Counted from the first letter of the stretch, positions 44,372 through 52,928 are shown. The stretch is 64,000 bases of DNA from an uncultured Collinsella sp. (GCA_900540985.1 UQIC01000004.1:1-64000); one strand, 5' to 3'. The notes: generated by a model from the sequence alone, not told the origin. Made by a program: numbers and translations.

Positions 44372-44395
44372 GTGCCGGCCAAGGTGGTACGGCAC
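44372..44395 (+). promoter_or_regulatory. hairpin in the rplS leader
   Basis: GTGCCG (44372-44377) pairs with CGGCAC (44390-44395), and the stem can be extended with GCC/GGT. It lies between the transcription start and the ribosome site. L19 leaders are known autoregulatory elements in other phyla; this one is only a structural resemblance. Confidence 0.35.
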
Positions 44396-44419
44396 CTCTA
44401 GAAGAGTAAGGAATTGCAC

Positions 44420-44761
44420 ATGGATTACATCCGCGCAATCGAGCGTCAGCAGATCCGCGAGGACATTCCTCAGGTTCGCGTCGCCGACAACGTCAAGGTT
44501 CACTACCGCATTAAGGAAGGCGACCGCGAGCGCATCCAGGTCTTCCAGGGCGACGTCATCCGCATGGCCGGCGCCGGTGCCCGCGAGACCTTCACCGTCC
44601 GCAAGATGTCCTTCGGTGTCGGTGTTGAGCGTACCTTCCCGCTTCACAGCCCCAAGATCGCCAAGCTCGAGGTCGTTCGTCATGGTCGCGTCCGTCGCGC
44701 CAAGCTGTACTACCTCCGCGACAAGGTGGGCAAGGCTGCTCGCATCCCCGAGAAGCGCTAA
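44420..44761 (+). CDS. rplS: 50S ribosomal protein L19
   Basis: The protein has 113 residues from ATG 44420 behind GTAAGGA; TTG 44414 is a less likely start. DVKVHYRI-like VADNVKVHYRIKEGDRERIQVFQGDVI, SFGVGVERTFPLHSPKI and RRAKLYYLRDKVGKAARI match L19, which sits at the 30S-50S interface. It is transcribed alone between two terminators. Confidence 0.96.
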   Translation: MDYIRAIERQQIREDIPQVRVADNVKVHYRIKEGDRERIQVFQGDVIRMAGAGARETFTVRKMSFGVGVERTFPLHSPKIAKLEVVRHGRVRRAKLYYLRDKVGKAARIPEKR

Positions 44762-44795
44762 GAAGATCGCAGCGTCTGTCCACTCGTTTGGACAC

Positions 44796-44826
44796 AAGGG
44801 CCACCTTCGGGTGGCCCTTCTTTTTA
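44796..44826 (+). terminator. intrinsic terminator after rplS
   Basis: A perfect 10-bp stem AAGGGCCACC / GGTGGCCCTT with TTCG loop and CTTTTTAT tail. Confidence 0.93.
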
Positions 44827-44854
44827 TCTGATTTGCATGCAAGGAGGGCCTGGT

Positions 44855-45643
44855 ATGGCCAATATGACGAGTTCGGTTTCGGCATCGCAGGTTGCCGGAG
44901 AGCTGGCGAGCGCAACGTTTGAGGAGATCCCCGCCCTCGTGGAGCATTATCGCGAGGACCCGCGCCAGCAGGTGATCAAGGCTTGCGAGCGTGCCCTTAA
45001 GCGCCATGCCAAGGAACTTGCCGAGCGCGAGCGCGTCAACGGCATGTACGAGCTGATGCGCGAGCTCGGTGGGGATGGCGTGGTCGTGGGCGTCGACGAG
45101 GTGGGTCGCGGCTCGGTGGCCGGTCCTTTGACGGTATGCGCCGTTTGCCTTCCTATGGAGCCGCGCGTCTGGGGCATCAACGATTCCAAAAAGCTCACGC
45201 CTGCGCGCCGCGAGCTGCTCTCTGTGAAGATCGCCGAGGTGGCGACGGCGATCGGTTTTTGCCATATCGCGCCTAAGGATATCGATGATATGGGCATGGC
45301 CCGCGCCATCCGCGCTGCCGTCGCGGGTGCGGTGGCCGATACGGGGCTCGAGCCCGATTGCGTCCTCATGGACGGCAACCCCCTGGGCGCCGTTCCCAAC
45401 GAGCGCGATGTGGTGAAGGGCGATGCCAAGATCGCCTGTATCGCTGCGGCATCCATCATGGCCAAGGTCACGCGTGACGAGATGATGGTCGAGTACGACG
45501 CCGAGTATCCCGAGTACCATCTGGCCGAGTCGAAGGGCTATGCAAGCCCCGAGCATATCGAGGCCATTCGCAAACATGGACTTTGTCCACTGCACCGCGT
45601 GAGCTTTTGCGGAAACTTTCTGCAGACTGAGCGCCTTTTCTAG
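44855..45643 (+). CDS. rnhB: ribonuclease HII
   Basis: The protein has 262 residues from ATG 44855, 6 bases after AAGGAGGG. The metal site starts in VVVGVDEVGRGSVAGPL (Asp81-Glu82), with INDSKKLTPARRE and later DALPD-like CVLMDGNP and KGDAKIACIAAASIMAKVTRDEMM. An N-terminal helical extension of about 75 residues (LVEHYREDPRQQVIKACERALKRHAKELA) precedes the catalytic fold, as in several Gram-positive RNase HII. It removes RNA from RNA-DNA hybrids. Confidence 0.94.
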   Translation: MANMTSSVSASQVAGELASATFEEIPALVEHYREDPRQQVIKACERALKRHAKELAERERVNGMYELMRELGGDGVVVGVDEVGRGSVAGPLTVCAVCLPMEPRVWGINDSKKLTPARRELLSVKIAEVATAIGFCHIAPKDIDDMGMARAIRAAVAGAVADTGLEPDCVLMDGNPLGAVPNERDVVKGDAKIACIAAASIMAKVTRDEMMVEYDAEYPEYHLAESKGYASPEHIEAIRKHGLCPLHRVSFCGNFLQTERLF

Positions 45644-45652
45644 GCCAATTGT

Positions 45653-45666
45653 GGAGACAGGGACCT
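45653..45666 (-). repeat. second copy of the 14-base core found at 5130-5143
   Basis: Read on the minus strand it is AGGTCCCTGTCTCC, 12 of 14 bases identical to AGGTGCCTGTCCCC. It lies between rnhB and its terminator. No flanking palindrome arms comparable to the first copy are evident. Confidence 0.35.
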
Positions 45667-45690
45667 CTGGGGTTTTATAAACCTGGTGGT

Positions 45691-45735
45691 AGCGGGCCGT
45701 ATGCAACAGCATTGCTGCGTACGGCCCGTTTTTTG
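45691..45735 (+). terminator. intrinsic terminator after rnhB
   Basis: CGGGCCGTA (45693-45701) pairs with TACGGCCCG (45720-45728), with further pairing inside the loop, followed by TTTTTT. Confidence 0.9.
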
Positions 45736-45832
45736 TCGGCATTTGGTCAGCTTTTGGTTTGCTTCCGGTACTTACCCGCATGAAAGGTGCCCTCATCATC
45801 GGGGCAATGCAGTGTGCGGGAAAGGAGACCCC

Positions 45833-46318
45833 ATGAGTGCCGCAAGCAAAAATAGCAAGACGCAGCAGCTCAAGGAGCGTTGGGAAAACGGCGAGCTCGA
45901 CTCCGGGGCGATGACGCCCGAGTTTATCAAGGGACTCAGTCCCCGCGAGCTGGGCATGCTGGGCGAGCTGATCACCATCGACTACTTTAACGAGCGCGGC
46001 TACACCTTGCTGGAGCAGGGTTATCGTTGCACCGAGGGCGAGGCTGATCTGGTGCTGCTCGATGAGCTCGACGATGTCGTGGTGATGGCCGAGGTCAAGA
46101 CCAGACGCGTCGTACTGGATTGCAACACGCGGGTCTTTCCTGAGGAGGCCGTGGACGCCCAAAAGCAACGCCGCTACCGCCGCATCGCAAGCTGCTATCT
46201 TATGGAGCATTATCCGCTCAAGGCGATCCGCTTCGATGCCGTGGGTGTCACCATTCGCGGCGGGCATATCGCCGAGATCGAGCATCAGTACAACGCGTTC
46301 GATTGGCAGGTGTCGTGA
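45833..46318 (+). CDS. YraN family endonuclease-like protein (UPF0102)
   Basis: The protein has 161 residues from ATG 45833, 5 bases after AAGGAG; an upstream frame to 45686 enters the terminator. After about 38 extra N-terminal residues, LGELITIDYFNERGYTLLEQGYRCTEGEADLVLLDELDDVVVMAEVKTRR gives the nuclease-like E..GExD..ExK pattern. Its substrate is not established; it lies with DNA processing genes. It overlaps comM by one base. Confidence 0.88.
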   Translation: MSAASKNSKTQQLKERWENGELDSGAMTPEFIKGLSPRELGMLGELITIDYFNERGYTLLEQGYRCTEGEADLVLLDELDDVVVMAEVKTRRVVLDCNTRVFPEEAVDAQKQRRYRRIASCYLMEHYPLKAIRFDAVGVTIRGGHIAEIEHQYNAFDWQVS

Positions 46319-47841
46319 TGGCGTTCGAGACGTTTGCCGTTCACGCGGCCTGCATCCGCGGCGTCGAGGCGATTCACGTCACGGTCGAGGTCTCGCTTGC
46401 CGGCGGCGTTCCGGGCATTCAGATGCTCGGCATCCCGAGTATGGAGGTGATGGAGTCACGTGGTCGTATTCGCTGTGCGATGCGCTCCGCCGGGTTCGAG
46501 ATCCCGCGCTCGGGCATTACGGTCAATCTGGCGCCCGGCGATATTCGCAAGACCGGTAGCGGCTTTGATCTGCCCATCGCCATCGCGGTCCTAGCGGCCG
46601 ATGGTCAGATTCCCCGCGACAACCTCGATCGCTGCCTTATCGCCGGCGAGCTCGGCTTGGACGGTACGGTGCTTCCTGTCAAAGGCGAGGTGGCGTTTCA
46701 GCTATTGGCTCGCGACATGGGGCTGTCTTTTATCGCCGGTAGGTCCGACCAGCATGTGCCACTCGCGGGCGTGGATTGCGGCTTTATCGCGCATCTGTCT
46801 CAGCTTGCTCACGGCATGGGCGATGCCGCACGGCACTACTTGGATTCCGAGGGTGTCGAGGCGACCTTTGAGCCCGAGCTCGACTATGCAGACGTGCTGG
46901 GGCAGGAAGTCGCTAAACGCGGCATGGCGCTTGCGGCGGCAGGAGAACTCGGCTTGCTCATGATCGGGTCTCCGGGATCGGGCAAGACGATGCTCGCACG
47001 CCGTATGACCGGCATCCTGCCCGAGCTTTCCGTTGAGGATCAGCAGGAGGCACTGTGCATCCATTCGGTTTTGGGTGAGAACATTGATGGCTTGTTGGCG
47101 GGGCACCGCCCCTTCCGCAGTCCCCACCACAGTATTTCGACCGCAGGCCTTATCGGCGGCGGGCGCCCGGTGCGCCCGGGTGAGATCAGCCTTGCTCATG
47201 GCGGCGTGCTCTTTTTGGACGAGCTTGCCGAGTTTCCCACTGGCGTGCTGCAGACGCTGCGTCAGCCCATCGAGCGCGGCTACGTGAGGATCGTACGCGT
47301 CGACGGGGCTTTTACCTTCCCGTCGCGCTTTCAGCTGCTGGCTGCGAGCAATCCCTGCCCCTGCGGCTTTTTGGGCGATCGCGAGGTACCGTGTCGCTGC
47401 TCGGCGGCGATGGTCGAGCGCTATCGGTCTAAACTGCGCGGTCCTTTGGCCGACCGTATCGACATGATGATCGATGTGACCCGTCCCGACCCTCAAGTGA
47501 TTATCGAGGGCGCAGAGGGTATGTCGTCGGCCGAGTTACGTAACTACGTTGTGCGCGGTCGCGCCTTTCGCGCTTGGCGCGAATCCCGCATGGACGATGC
47601 AGATGCCGAGGCCGAGGATGACGAGACACGGTCCATTGACGGCGTCGTTTCGACCTTCGAGCTCGATGATGCGGCGGAGAAGTGTGTGCTCGGCCTATCC
47701 AAACGCACGCATCTCACAGGGCGTGGCATCGTGCGCCTGGTTCGCATTGCGCGTACGATCGCAGATGTCGCCGAGAGCGAGCAGGTGACGCAGGACCACG
47801 TGCTCGAGGCGGCGATGTACCAGGGAAGGAGGGACCAATGA
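46318..47841 (+). CDS. comM: ComM/YifB family Mg-chelatase-like AAA+ ATPase
   Basis: The protein has 507 residues from ATG 46318, its first base shared with the yraN stop. Residues 1-180 form the ChlI-like N-terminal domain (VEVSLAGGVPGIQMLGIPSMEVMESRGRIRCAM). The AAA+ core has Walker A GSPGSGKT (217-224) and HRPFRSPHHSISTAGLIGGG, then Walker B GVLFLDELAEF and NPCPCG. ComM is a helicase that extends branch migration in natural transformation. The next gene is dprA, also a transformation protein. Confidence 0.92.
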   Translation: MAFETFAVHAACIRGVEAIHVTVEVSLAGGVPGIQMLGIPSMEVMESRGRIRCAMRSAGFEIPRSGITVNLAPGDIRKTGSGFDLPIAIAVLAADGQIPRDNLDRCLIAGELGLDGTVLPVKGEVAFQLLARDMGLSFIAGRSDQHVPLAGVDCGFIAHLSQLAHGMGDAARHYLDSEGVEATFEPELDYADVLGQEVAKRGMALAAAGELGLLMIGSPGSGKTMLARRMTGILPELSVEDQQEALCIHSVLGENIDGLLAGHRPFRSPHHSISTAGLIGGGRPVRPGEISLAHGGVLFLDELAEFPTGVLQTLRQPIERGYVRIVRVDGAFTFPSRFQLLAASNPCPCGFLGDREVPCRCSAAMVERYRSKLRGPLADRIDMMIDVTRPDPQVIIEGAEGMSSAELRNYVVRGRAFRAWRESRMDDADAEAEDDETRSIDGVVSTFELDDAAEKCVLGLSKRTHLTGRGIVRLVRIARTIADVAESEQVTQDHVLEAAMYQGRRDQ

Positions 47842-48773
47842 TGGCCGAGGGGACCTTCGAGCTGCATCCAGGTGATGCGTTGTATCCCGAGACCGTTTTG
47901 GAGCTTTCTGATGTACCCCAGACGCTCTATGTGCGCGGCAATCCCGAGGCGCTTTCGACACCCGCGCTCTCCATCATCGGCGCGCGCAAGGCCTCGCCGT
48001 ATGGTCTTGCCGTGGCAGAGCTTGCGGCAAAGGTGGCGGTCGAGGCGGGAGTGACGGTAGTTTCGGGCGGCGCGGTCGGTTGTGACCAGGCCTCGGGTTG
48101 GGCTGCGGTCAACGCCGGCGGCAAACACGTCGTGGTGCTGGGGACGGGTGCCGACGTGGTCTACCCGCGTTCGAGCGCGGGGCTTATTACGCGCACGCTC
48201 GATACGGGTGGCGCGGTCGTGTCGATCTCTCCGTGGGGCATGGGTCCGCGCAAGTTCGCCTTTCCGCGCCGCAATCGCGTGATCGCGGCCCTGTCGCAAG
48301 CTCTCTTTGTATCCGAGGCGGGTATGCCTTCTGGGACGTTTTCTACAGCCGAGGCTGCTATGGATTTGGGGCGCGAACTTCTTGCCGTGCCGGGGTCGAT
48401 CCTATCGCCCGAGTCGCGTGGCACGAATTACCTCATTGCGAACGGTGCCTGCTGCATCGTCGACGAGGAATCTATCGAGATGGCTATCTCACGCATCTAC
48501 GGAACCCTGCGCTACTCGCGCCCCGATGCTCCCGGCATTGCCGACCTGGATCCAACGCAGCAGACCGTGATGCATGCGCTCATCGCCTCTCCGCTCAAGG
48601 TCGACGACATCGCGGCGCTCGTCTCGCTCGATGCTGTCGGCGTACTCAAACTCTTGGGTTCGCTTGAACTCGAGGGCCTTATCGAGCGCATGATGGATGG
48701 AAGGTATGCGCCCTCCAAGTTTGCCCTTCACGCCCAGACACCCTTCGGTCACAATGGAAAACGTGTCAATTAG
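47838..48773 (+). CDS. dprA: DNA processing protein DprA
   Basis: The protein has 311 residues from ATG 47838 behind AAGGAGGG; it overlaps the comM stop by 4 bases. The Rossmann-like domain has LSIIGARKASPYG, VTVVSGGAVGCDQASGWAAVNAGGKHVVVLGTGADVVYPRSSAGL, FPRRNRVIAALSQALFVSEAGMPSGTFSTAEAAMDLGRELLAVPGSI and GTNYLIANGA. The last 65 residues look like the winged-helix DprA C-terminal domain. It loads RecA onto single-stranded DNA taken up or made in repair. Confidence 0.93.
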   Translation: MMAEGTFELHPGDALYPETVLELSDVPQTLYVRGNPEALSTPALSIIGARKASPYGLAVAELAAKVAVEAGVTVVSGGAVGCDQASGWAAVNAGGKHVVVLGTGADVVYPRSSAGLITRTLDTGGAVVSISPWGMGPRKFAFPRRNRVIAALSQALFVSEAGMPSGTFSTAEAAMDLGRELLAVPGSILSPESRGTNYLIANGACCIVDEESIEMAISRIYGTLRYSRPDAPGIADLDPTQQTVMHALIASPLKVDDIAALVSLDAVGVLKLLGSLELEGLIERMMDGRYAPSKFALHAQTPFGHNGKRVN

Positions 48774-48787
48774 AAAGGTGTTTGCAG

Positions 48788-50125
48788 ATGCAGTTCGATC
48801 AGGTGACAGTTATCGGTGGCGGTCTGGCGGGTTCGGAATGCGCGATCCAGCTGGCAGATCACGGGTTTGCCGTAAAGCTGTGCGAGATGCGCCCCCAGGT
48901 GAGCTCCCCGGCCCACCATACCGATCACCTGGCAGAGCTCGTCTGCTCCAATTCGTTTAAGTCGACCCGTCCGGATTCCGCGGCTGGTTTGCTGAAGGCC
49001 GAGCTTGAGCGCATGGGTTCAGTCCTGCTCGATTGCGCCCATCGCGCGGCTGTTCCCGCCGGTGGCGCCTTGGCGGTCGACCGCGTCAAGTTTTCCGAGC
49101 TTGTCGAGGCCGAGGTTGCCGCTCGTCCCAATATCGAGGTCGTGCACGGCGAGGTCACGCAGATTCCCGAGGGTCACGTGGTCATTGCCGCGGGCCCGCT
49201 GTGTTCACCGGCGCTGAGCGAAGAGGTTATGAAGCTCGTCGGTGGCGACGCCCTTGCGTTCTTCGACGCCGCGGCGCCGATCGTTGATGCCTCCACGCTC
49301 GATATGGACGTGCTGTTCTCGCAGTCGCGCTACGAGGAGCAGGGGAGCGGCGACTATCTCAACGCTCCGCTCAACAAGGAGGAGTACGAGGCCTTTATCG
49401 AGGCGCTTACCACGGCCGACCGCGTGGTGCTCAAAGACTTTGAGGGCGGCGATCTGTTCCAGGCTTGCCAGCCTGCCGAGGAAGTTGCGCGCACCGGAAA
49501 GGACGCCATTCGCTTTGGCGCCATGAAGCCCGTTGGCCTCACCGACCCGCGTACCGGACGTCGCCCCTGGGCGGCGATTCAGCTGCGTGCCGAGAACAAG
49601 GAGAAGACCGCCTATAACCTGGTGGGCTTCCAGACCAACTTGACCTTTGGTGAGCAGAAGCGCGTCTTTCATATGGTGCCGGGTCTGGAGAACGCTGAGT
49701 TCTTCCGCTACGGTGTCATGCACCGCAATACCTTTGTCGACGCCCCGCACGTGCTCGATGGCACCTTTGCCGTGCCTGGCACGGGTGTGCGCCTGGCCGG
49801 TCAGATCACCGGCACCGAGGGGTACATGGAAGCCGTGGCGACAGGTCTGCTCGCGGCGCTCAACACCTATGCCGAGGCTATCGGTGCCGCGGGCGTCGAG
49901 TTGCCGCGTGTGGGCGCCCTGGGTGCGCTCGTGGGCTATGCGACCGATCCTGCCACCGTGGGCTATCAGCCCATGCATGTCAACTTTGGCCTGGTGCCGC
50001 CACTCGAGGATGGTAAGCGCCGCAGCAAGCGCGACCGCTACCAGGCCTATGCGGACCGTGCGCTCGAGGCCCTCGATGCCTACTTGGCCACGCGTTCCGA
50101 CTTGTTTGGAGGCGACCGGTCATAG
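48788..50125 (+). CDS. trmFO: methylenetetrahydrofolate-tRNA-(uracil-5-)-methyltransferase TrmFO
   Basis: The protein has 445 residues from ATG 48788 with AAAGG about 8 bases upstream; TTG 48782 is less likely. The FAD motif VTVIGGGLAGSECAIQLADHGF and LCEMRP, HLAELVCSNSFKSTRPDSAAGLLKAEL with its conserved Cys, and QPMHVNFGLVPPLE mark the family. It makes m5U54 in tRNA with folate as donor. Its stop (ATAG) overlaps the likely xerC start. Confidence 0.95.
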   Translation: MQFDQVTVIGGGLAGSECAIQLADHGFAVKLCEMRPQVSSPAHHTDHLAELVCSNSFKSTRPDSAAGLLKAELERMGSVLLDCAHRAAVPAGGALAVDRVKFSELVEAEVAARPNIEVVHGEVTQIPEGHVVIAAGPLCSPALSEEVMKLVGGDALAFFDAAAPIVDASTLDMDVLFSQSRYEEQGSGDYLNAPLNKEEYEAFIEALTTADRVVLKDFEGGDLFQACQPAEEVARTGKDAIRFGAMKPVGLTDPRTGRRPWAAIQLRAENKEKTAYNLVGFQTNLTFGEQKRVFHMVPGLENAEFFRYGVMHRNTFVDAPHVLDGTFAVPGTGVRLAGQITGTEGYMEAVATGLLAALNTYAEAIGAAGVELPRVGALGALVGYATDPATVGYQPMHVNFGLVPPLEDGKRRSKRDRYQAYADRALEALDAYLATRSDLFGGDRS

Positions 50126-51042
50126 CCTTTGACCTGTACGACACCGTCGACTCGTTTATCGCCTATATCGCACGTGTTGAGGGACTTTCTCCCAACACGG
50201 TGACGGCCTATGGCTCGAGGCTGGAGCGCTTCGCTGCCTGGTGCGAGCGCGAGGATATCGATGCTTTCGCTGCCGACGTGCGCACCATTCGTCGCTATCT
50301 TGCCGAGCTTTCGCGTGAGCAGGTGGCTCCCCGAACGCTTGCGGCGCACCTGTCGGCTATTCGATCTCTCTATCGCTGGATGGCTGCCGAGGGGATTGTC
50401 GAGGGCGATGCGGTCTCGGCGATCGCGTCGCCCAAGCTGCCGCGTGACCTGCCGGGCGTCCTTATGACCCAGCAGGTCGAGGCGCTGCTCAAGACGCCTG
50501 ATACCTCGACGCCCGCGGGACTGCGCGATGCGGCGATGCTCGAGTTGCTCTATGCCTCGGGTGCCCGCATCTCAGAGCTTGCGGCGCTCAATGTGGAATC
50601 CATCTCATGGTCCGAGCGCACGCTGCGCCTGTGGGGCAAGGGAAGCAAGGAGCGCATCGTTCCTCTGTATCGTCGTGCGCTCGATGTGACGCGTCTCTAT
50701 ATTGAGGAGGGGAGGCCGGAGTTGCTCGCTCAGGCAAAGCGCCGTGACCCTGCTACCGGGCCGCATCCGCTGCTTATATCGGCGCGCGGCAATCGCATGA
50801 GTGCCGCCATGCTCAGGCGGCGGTTCCATATGCTGGCGACGCTCGCCGGCATTCCGGCCGACATTGCCCCGCATGCGATGCGCCATACCTTTGCGACCGA
50901 CTTGCTCGAGGGCGGTGCGGACCTGCGCTCGGTTCAAGAGCTGCTGGGCCATGCGAGCCTGTCCACGACGCAGATCTACACGCATCTCACACCCGATCGG
51001 CTTAAGCGGGCTGTGGCTCAAGCCCATCCCCGCGGCGAATAG
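50122..51042 (+). CDS. xerC: tyrosine recombinase XerC, start codon non-canonical or uncertain
   Basis: The catalytic domain is complete: ASGARISEL (Arg), KGSKERIVPL (Lys), HAMRHTFATDLLEGG (His-x-x-Arg), LGHASLSTTQIYTH (His and Tyr). It resolves chromosome dimers with XerD. The first standard start in frame is GTG 50200, giving 280 residues, but the core-binding domain clearly begins upstream (SFIAYIARVEGLSPNTVTAYGSRL), with no ATG, GTG or TTG. GGAGG at 50108-50112 is 9 bases before ATA 50122, which overlaps the trmFO stop as ATAG; CTG 50134 is another possibility. I list the gene from ATA 50122 (306 residues) as inference. Confidence 0.75.
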   Translation: MAFDLYDTVDSFIAYIARVEGLSPNTVTAYGSRLERFAAWCEREDIDAFAADVRTIRRYLAELSREQVAPRTLAAHLSAIRSLYRWMAAEGIVEGDAVSAIASPKLPRDLPGVLMTQQVEALLKTPDTSTPAGLRDAAMLELLYASGARISELAALNVESISWSERTLRLWGKGSKERIVPLYRRALDVTRLYIEEGRPELLAQAKRRDPATGPHPLLISARGNRMSAAMLRRRFHMLATLAGIPADIAPHAMRHTFATDLLEGGADLRSVQELLGHASLSTTQIYTHLTPDRLKRAVAQAHPRGE

Positions 51043-51091
51043 TGGCTGGGACGCCCCGCGCCGCACTCAGGTGTGTGGTTTTGATTGCGGG

Positions 51092-51120
51092 TTGGCAGGA
51101 AGAAGCATTCCTGCTATCAT
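51092..51120 (+). promoter_or_regulatory. promoter of rpsB-tsf
   Basis: -35 TTGGCA (51092-51097) and -10 TATCAT (51115-51120), exactly 17 bases apart. Confidence 0.75.
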
Positions 51121-51127
51121 TCATCAG

Positions 51128-51261
51128 GTTGCTTCACGGCAACATGTTTTTATCACGCACGCGCGGCTACTTCATACCGTGGTGCCCGGGCTTTGGTAGC
51201 ACATGTCCGGGTTGGTTTTGGAGGATGACCCCGCGCGGAGGCAAACCACAGGAGGTTTAAC
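51128..51261 (+). promoter_or_regulatory. structured 5' leader of rpsB
   Basis: The leader of about 135 bases holds a short hairpin GTTGC/GCAAC (51128-51143) followed by TTTTT. It also holds a second dyad CCCGG/CCGGG around 51186-51215, which could compete with other pairings. GGAGG-like sites occur twice before the ATG. S2 autoregulation of its leader is known in other bacteria; here it is inference. Confidence 0.4.
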
Positions 51262-51990
51262 ATGGCTACCAAGATTAATATCCGCACCCTGCTCGAGGCC
51301 GGCTGCCACTTCGGTCACCAGACCCGTCGCTGGAACCCCAAGATGAAGCCGTTCATCTTCGGTGAGCGCAACGGCATCTACATCCTCGACCTCAAGCAGA
51401 CCATCCTCGACGCCGACCAGGCCTACACCTTCGTCAAGAACGTCGCCAAGGGTGGCAACGTGCTGTTCGTCGGCACCAAGAAGCAGGCTCAGGAGGCCGT
51501 CAAGAACGCTGCTGAGCGCGCCAACATGCCTTACATCAACCAGCGTTGGCTCGGCGGTATGCTGACCAACTTCGTCACCATCCGCTCCCGCATCAACCGC
51601 ATGGAGGAGCTCGAGGCCATGGTCGAGGACGGCCGCATGGCTGTTCTGCCCAAGAAGGAGCAGGCTGTTCTCGGCAAGGAGCTCACCAAGCTCCAGACCA
51701 ACCTCGGTGGCGCCCGCGACATGAAGGGTCTGCCCCAGGCTCTCTTCGTCATCGACACCAAGCGCGAGGAGAACGCCATCAAGGAGGCTCAGCGCCTGAA
51801 CATCCCCGTCGTCGCCCTGATCGACACCAACTCCGATCCCGACGAGGTCGAGTACGGCATCCCCTGCAACGATGACGCTATCTCCGCTGTCACCCTTATG
51901 TGCGAGCTCATGGCTGACGCCTGCCTCGCTGGCTCCGGCAAGGAGCAGGTCTCCGAGGCCGAGATGGCCGCTGAGCCCAAGGCCGAGTAA
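51262..51990 (+). CDS. rpsB: 30S ribosomal protein S2
   Basis: The protein has 242 residues. It starts MATKINIRTLLEAGCHFGHQTRRWNPKMKPFIFGERNGIYILDL and contains the S2 signatures RWLGGMLTNFVTI and PVVALIDTNSDPDEVEYGIPCNDDAI. The ATG follows AGGAGG. tsf follows after 45 bases in the usual bacterial pair. Confidence 0.97.
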   Translation: MATKINIRTLLEAGCHFGHQTRRWNPKMKPFIFGERNGIYILDLKQTILDADQAYTFVKNVAKGGNVLFVGTKKQAQEAVKNAAERANMPYINQRWLGGMLTNFVTIRSRINRMEELEAMVEDGRMAVLPKKEQAVLGKELTKLQTNLGGARDMKGLPQALFVIDTKREENAIKEAQRLNIPVVALIDTNSDPDEVEYGIPCNDDAISAVTLMCELMADACLAGSGKEQVSEAEMAAEPKAE

Positions 51991-52035
51991 ATCAGTCTTA
52001 GTTAATTCTTTTTCATCTCTTTGAAAGGAACCACA

Positions 52036-52905
52036 ATGGCCCAGATTACCGCCGCTATGGTCAAGCAGCTCCGCGAGATGACCGACTCCCCGATGATGGA
52101 GTGCAAGAAGGCTCTCGTCGAGGCTGACGGCGACATGGACGCCGCTGTCGACGTTCTGCGTAAGAACGGCCTTGCCAAGGCTGCCAAGAAGGCTGGCCGT
52201 GAGACCAACGAGGGCGCTGTCGCCGCGTTCGTCTCCGAGGATGGCAAGACCGGCGCTCTGCTCGAGCTCTCCTGCGAGACCGACTTCGTTGGCTCCAACG
52301 CCAAGTTCACCGGCTTTGCTTCCAAGGTCGCTGAGGTTGTCGCTACCACCGAGCCTGCTGACGTCGACGCTCTGCTCGAGAAGCCGATGGGCGAGGAGAC
52401 CGTTTCCTCTGAGCTCACCGAGATGATTCACATCATGGGCGAGAACATGAAGATCTCCCGCTTCGCTGCCCGCAAGGCCGAGAACGGCGCGCTCGCTTCT
52501 TACATCCACATGGGTGGTAAGATCGGCGTCCTCGTCGAGTTCGCCTTCGAGAAGGCCGAGACCGCTCAGGCTGAGTCCTTCAAGACCTTCGCTCACGACG
52601 TTGCCCTTCAGGTTGCTGCCGTCGCCCCGATCTGCGCTACCCGCAATCAGGTTCCGGCCGAGACCGTCGAGCACGAGAAGCAGATCTACATGGCCCAGGC
52701 TGCCGAGTCCGGCAAGCCCGAGGCTATCCAGGAGAAGATGGCTGTCGGCCGTCTGGAGAAGTTCTACAAGCAGTCCGTGCTCACCGAGCAGGAGTTCATC
52801 AAGGACAGCTCCCTCACCATCAAGAAGTACGCTGAGCAGGTCTCCAAGGAGCTCGGCGACACCATTACCGTCGTTGCCTTTGACCGTCTGGTCCGTGGCG
52901 AGTAA
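52036..52905 (+). CDS. tsf: elongation factor Ts
   Basis: The protein has 289 residues from ATG 52036 behind AAAGGAA. MAQITAAMVKQLREMTDSPMMECKKALVEADGDMDAAVDVLRKNGL is the N-terminal domain with TDxPMMxCKKAL, and ELSCETDFVGSNAKF is the EF-Tu contact motif. It recharges EF-Tu with GTP. A terminator follows. Confidence 0.97.
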   Translation: MAQITAAMVKQLREMTDSPMMECKKALVEADGDMDAAVDVLRKNGLAKAAKKAGRETNEGAVAAFVSEDGKTGALLELSCETDFVGSNAKFTGFASKVAEVVATTEPADVDALLEKPMGEETVSSELTEMIHIMGENMKISRFAARKAENGALASYIHMGGKIGVLVEFAFEKAETAQAESFKTFAHDVALQVAAVAPICATRNQVPAETVEHEKQIYMAQAAESGKPEAIQEKMAVGRLEKFYKQSVLTEQEFIKDSSLTIKKYAEQVSKELGDTITVVAFDRLVRGE

Positions 52906-52928
52906 ATAAGCTCTTGTAGCTGGTAATG

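Noticed and set aside
50122..51042. Phage or transposon integrase
   Set aside because: The tyrosine recombinase lies in the conserved trmFO-xerC-rpsB setting and has XerC features; no att sites or phage genes are near.
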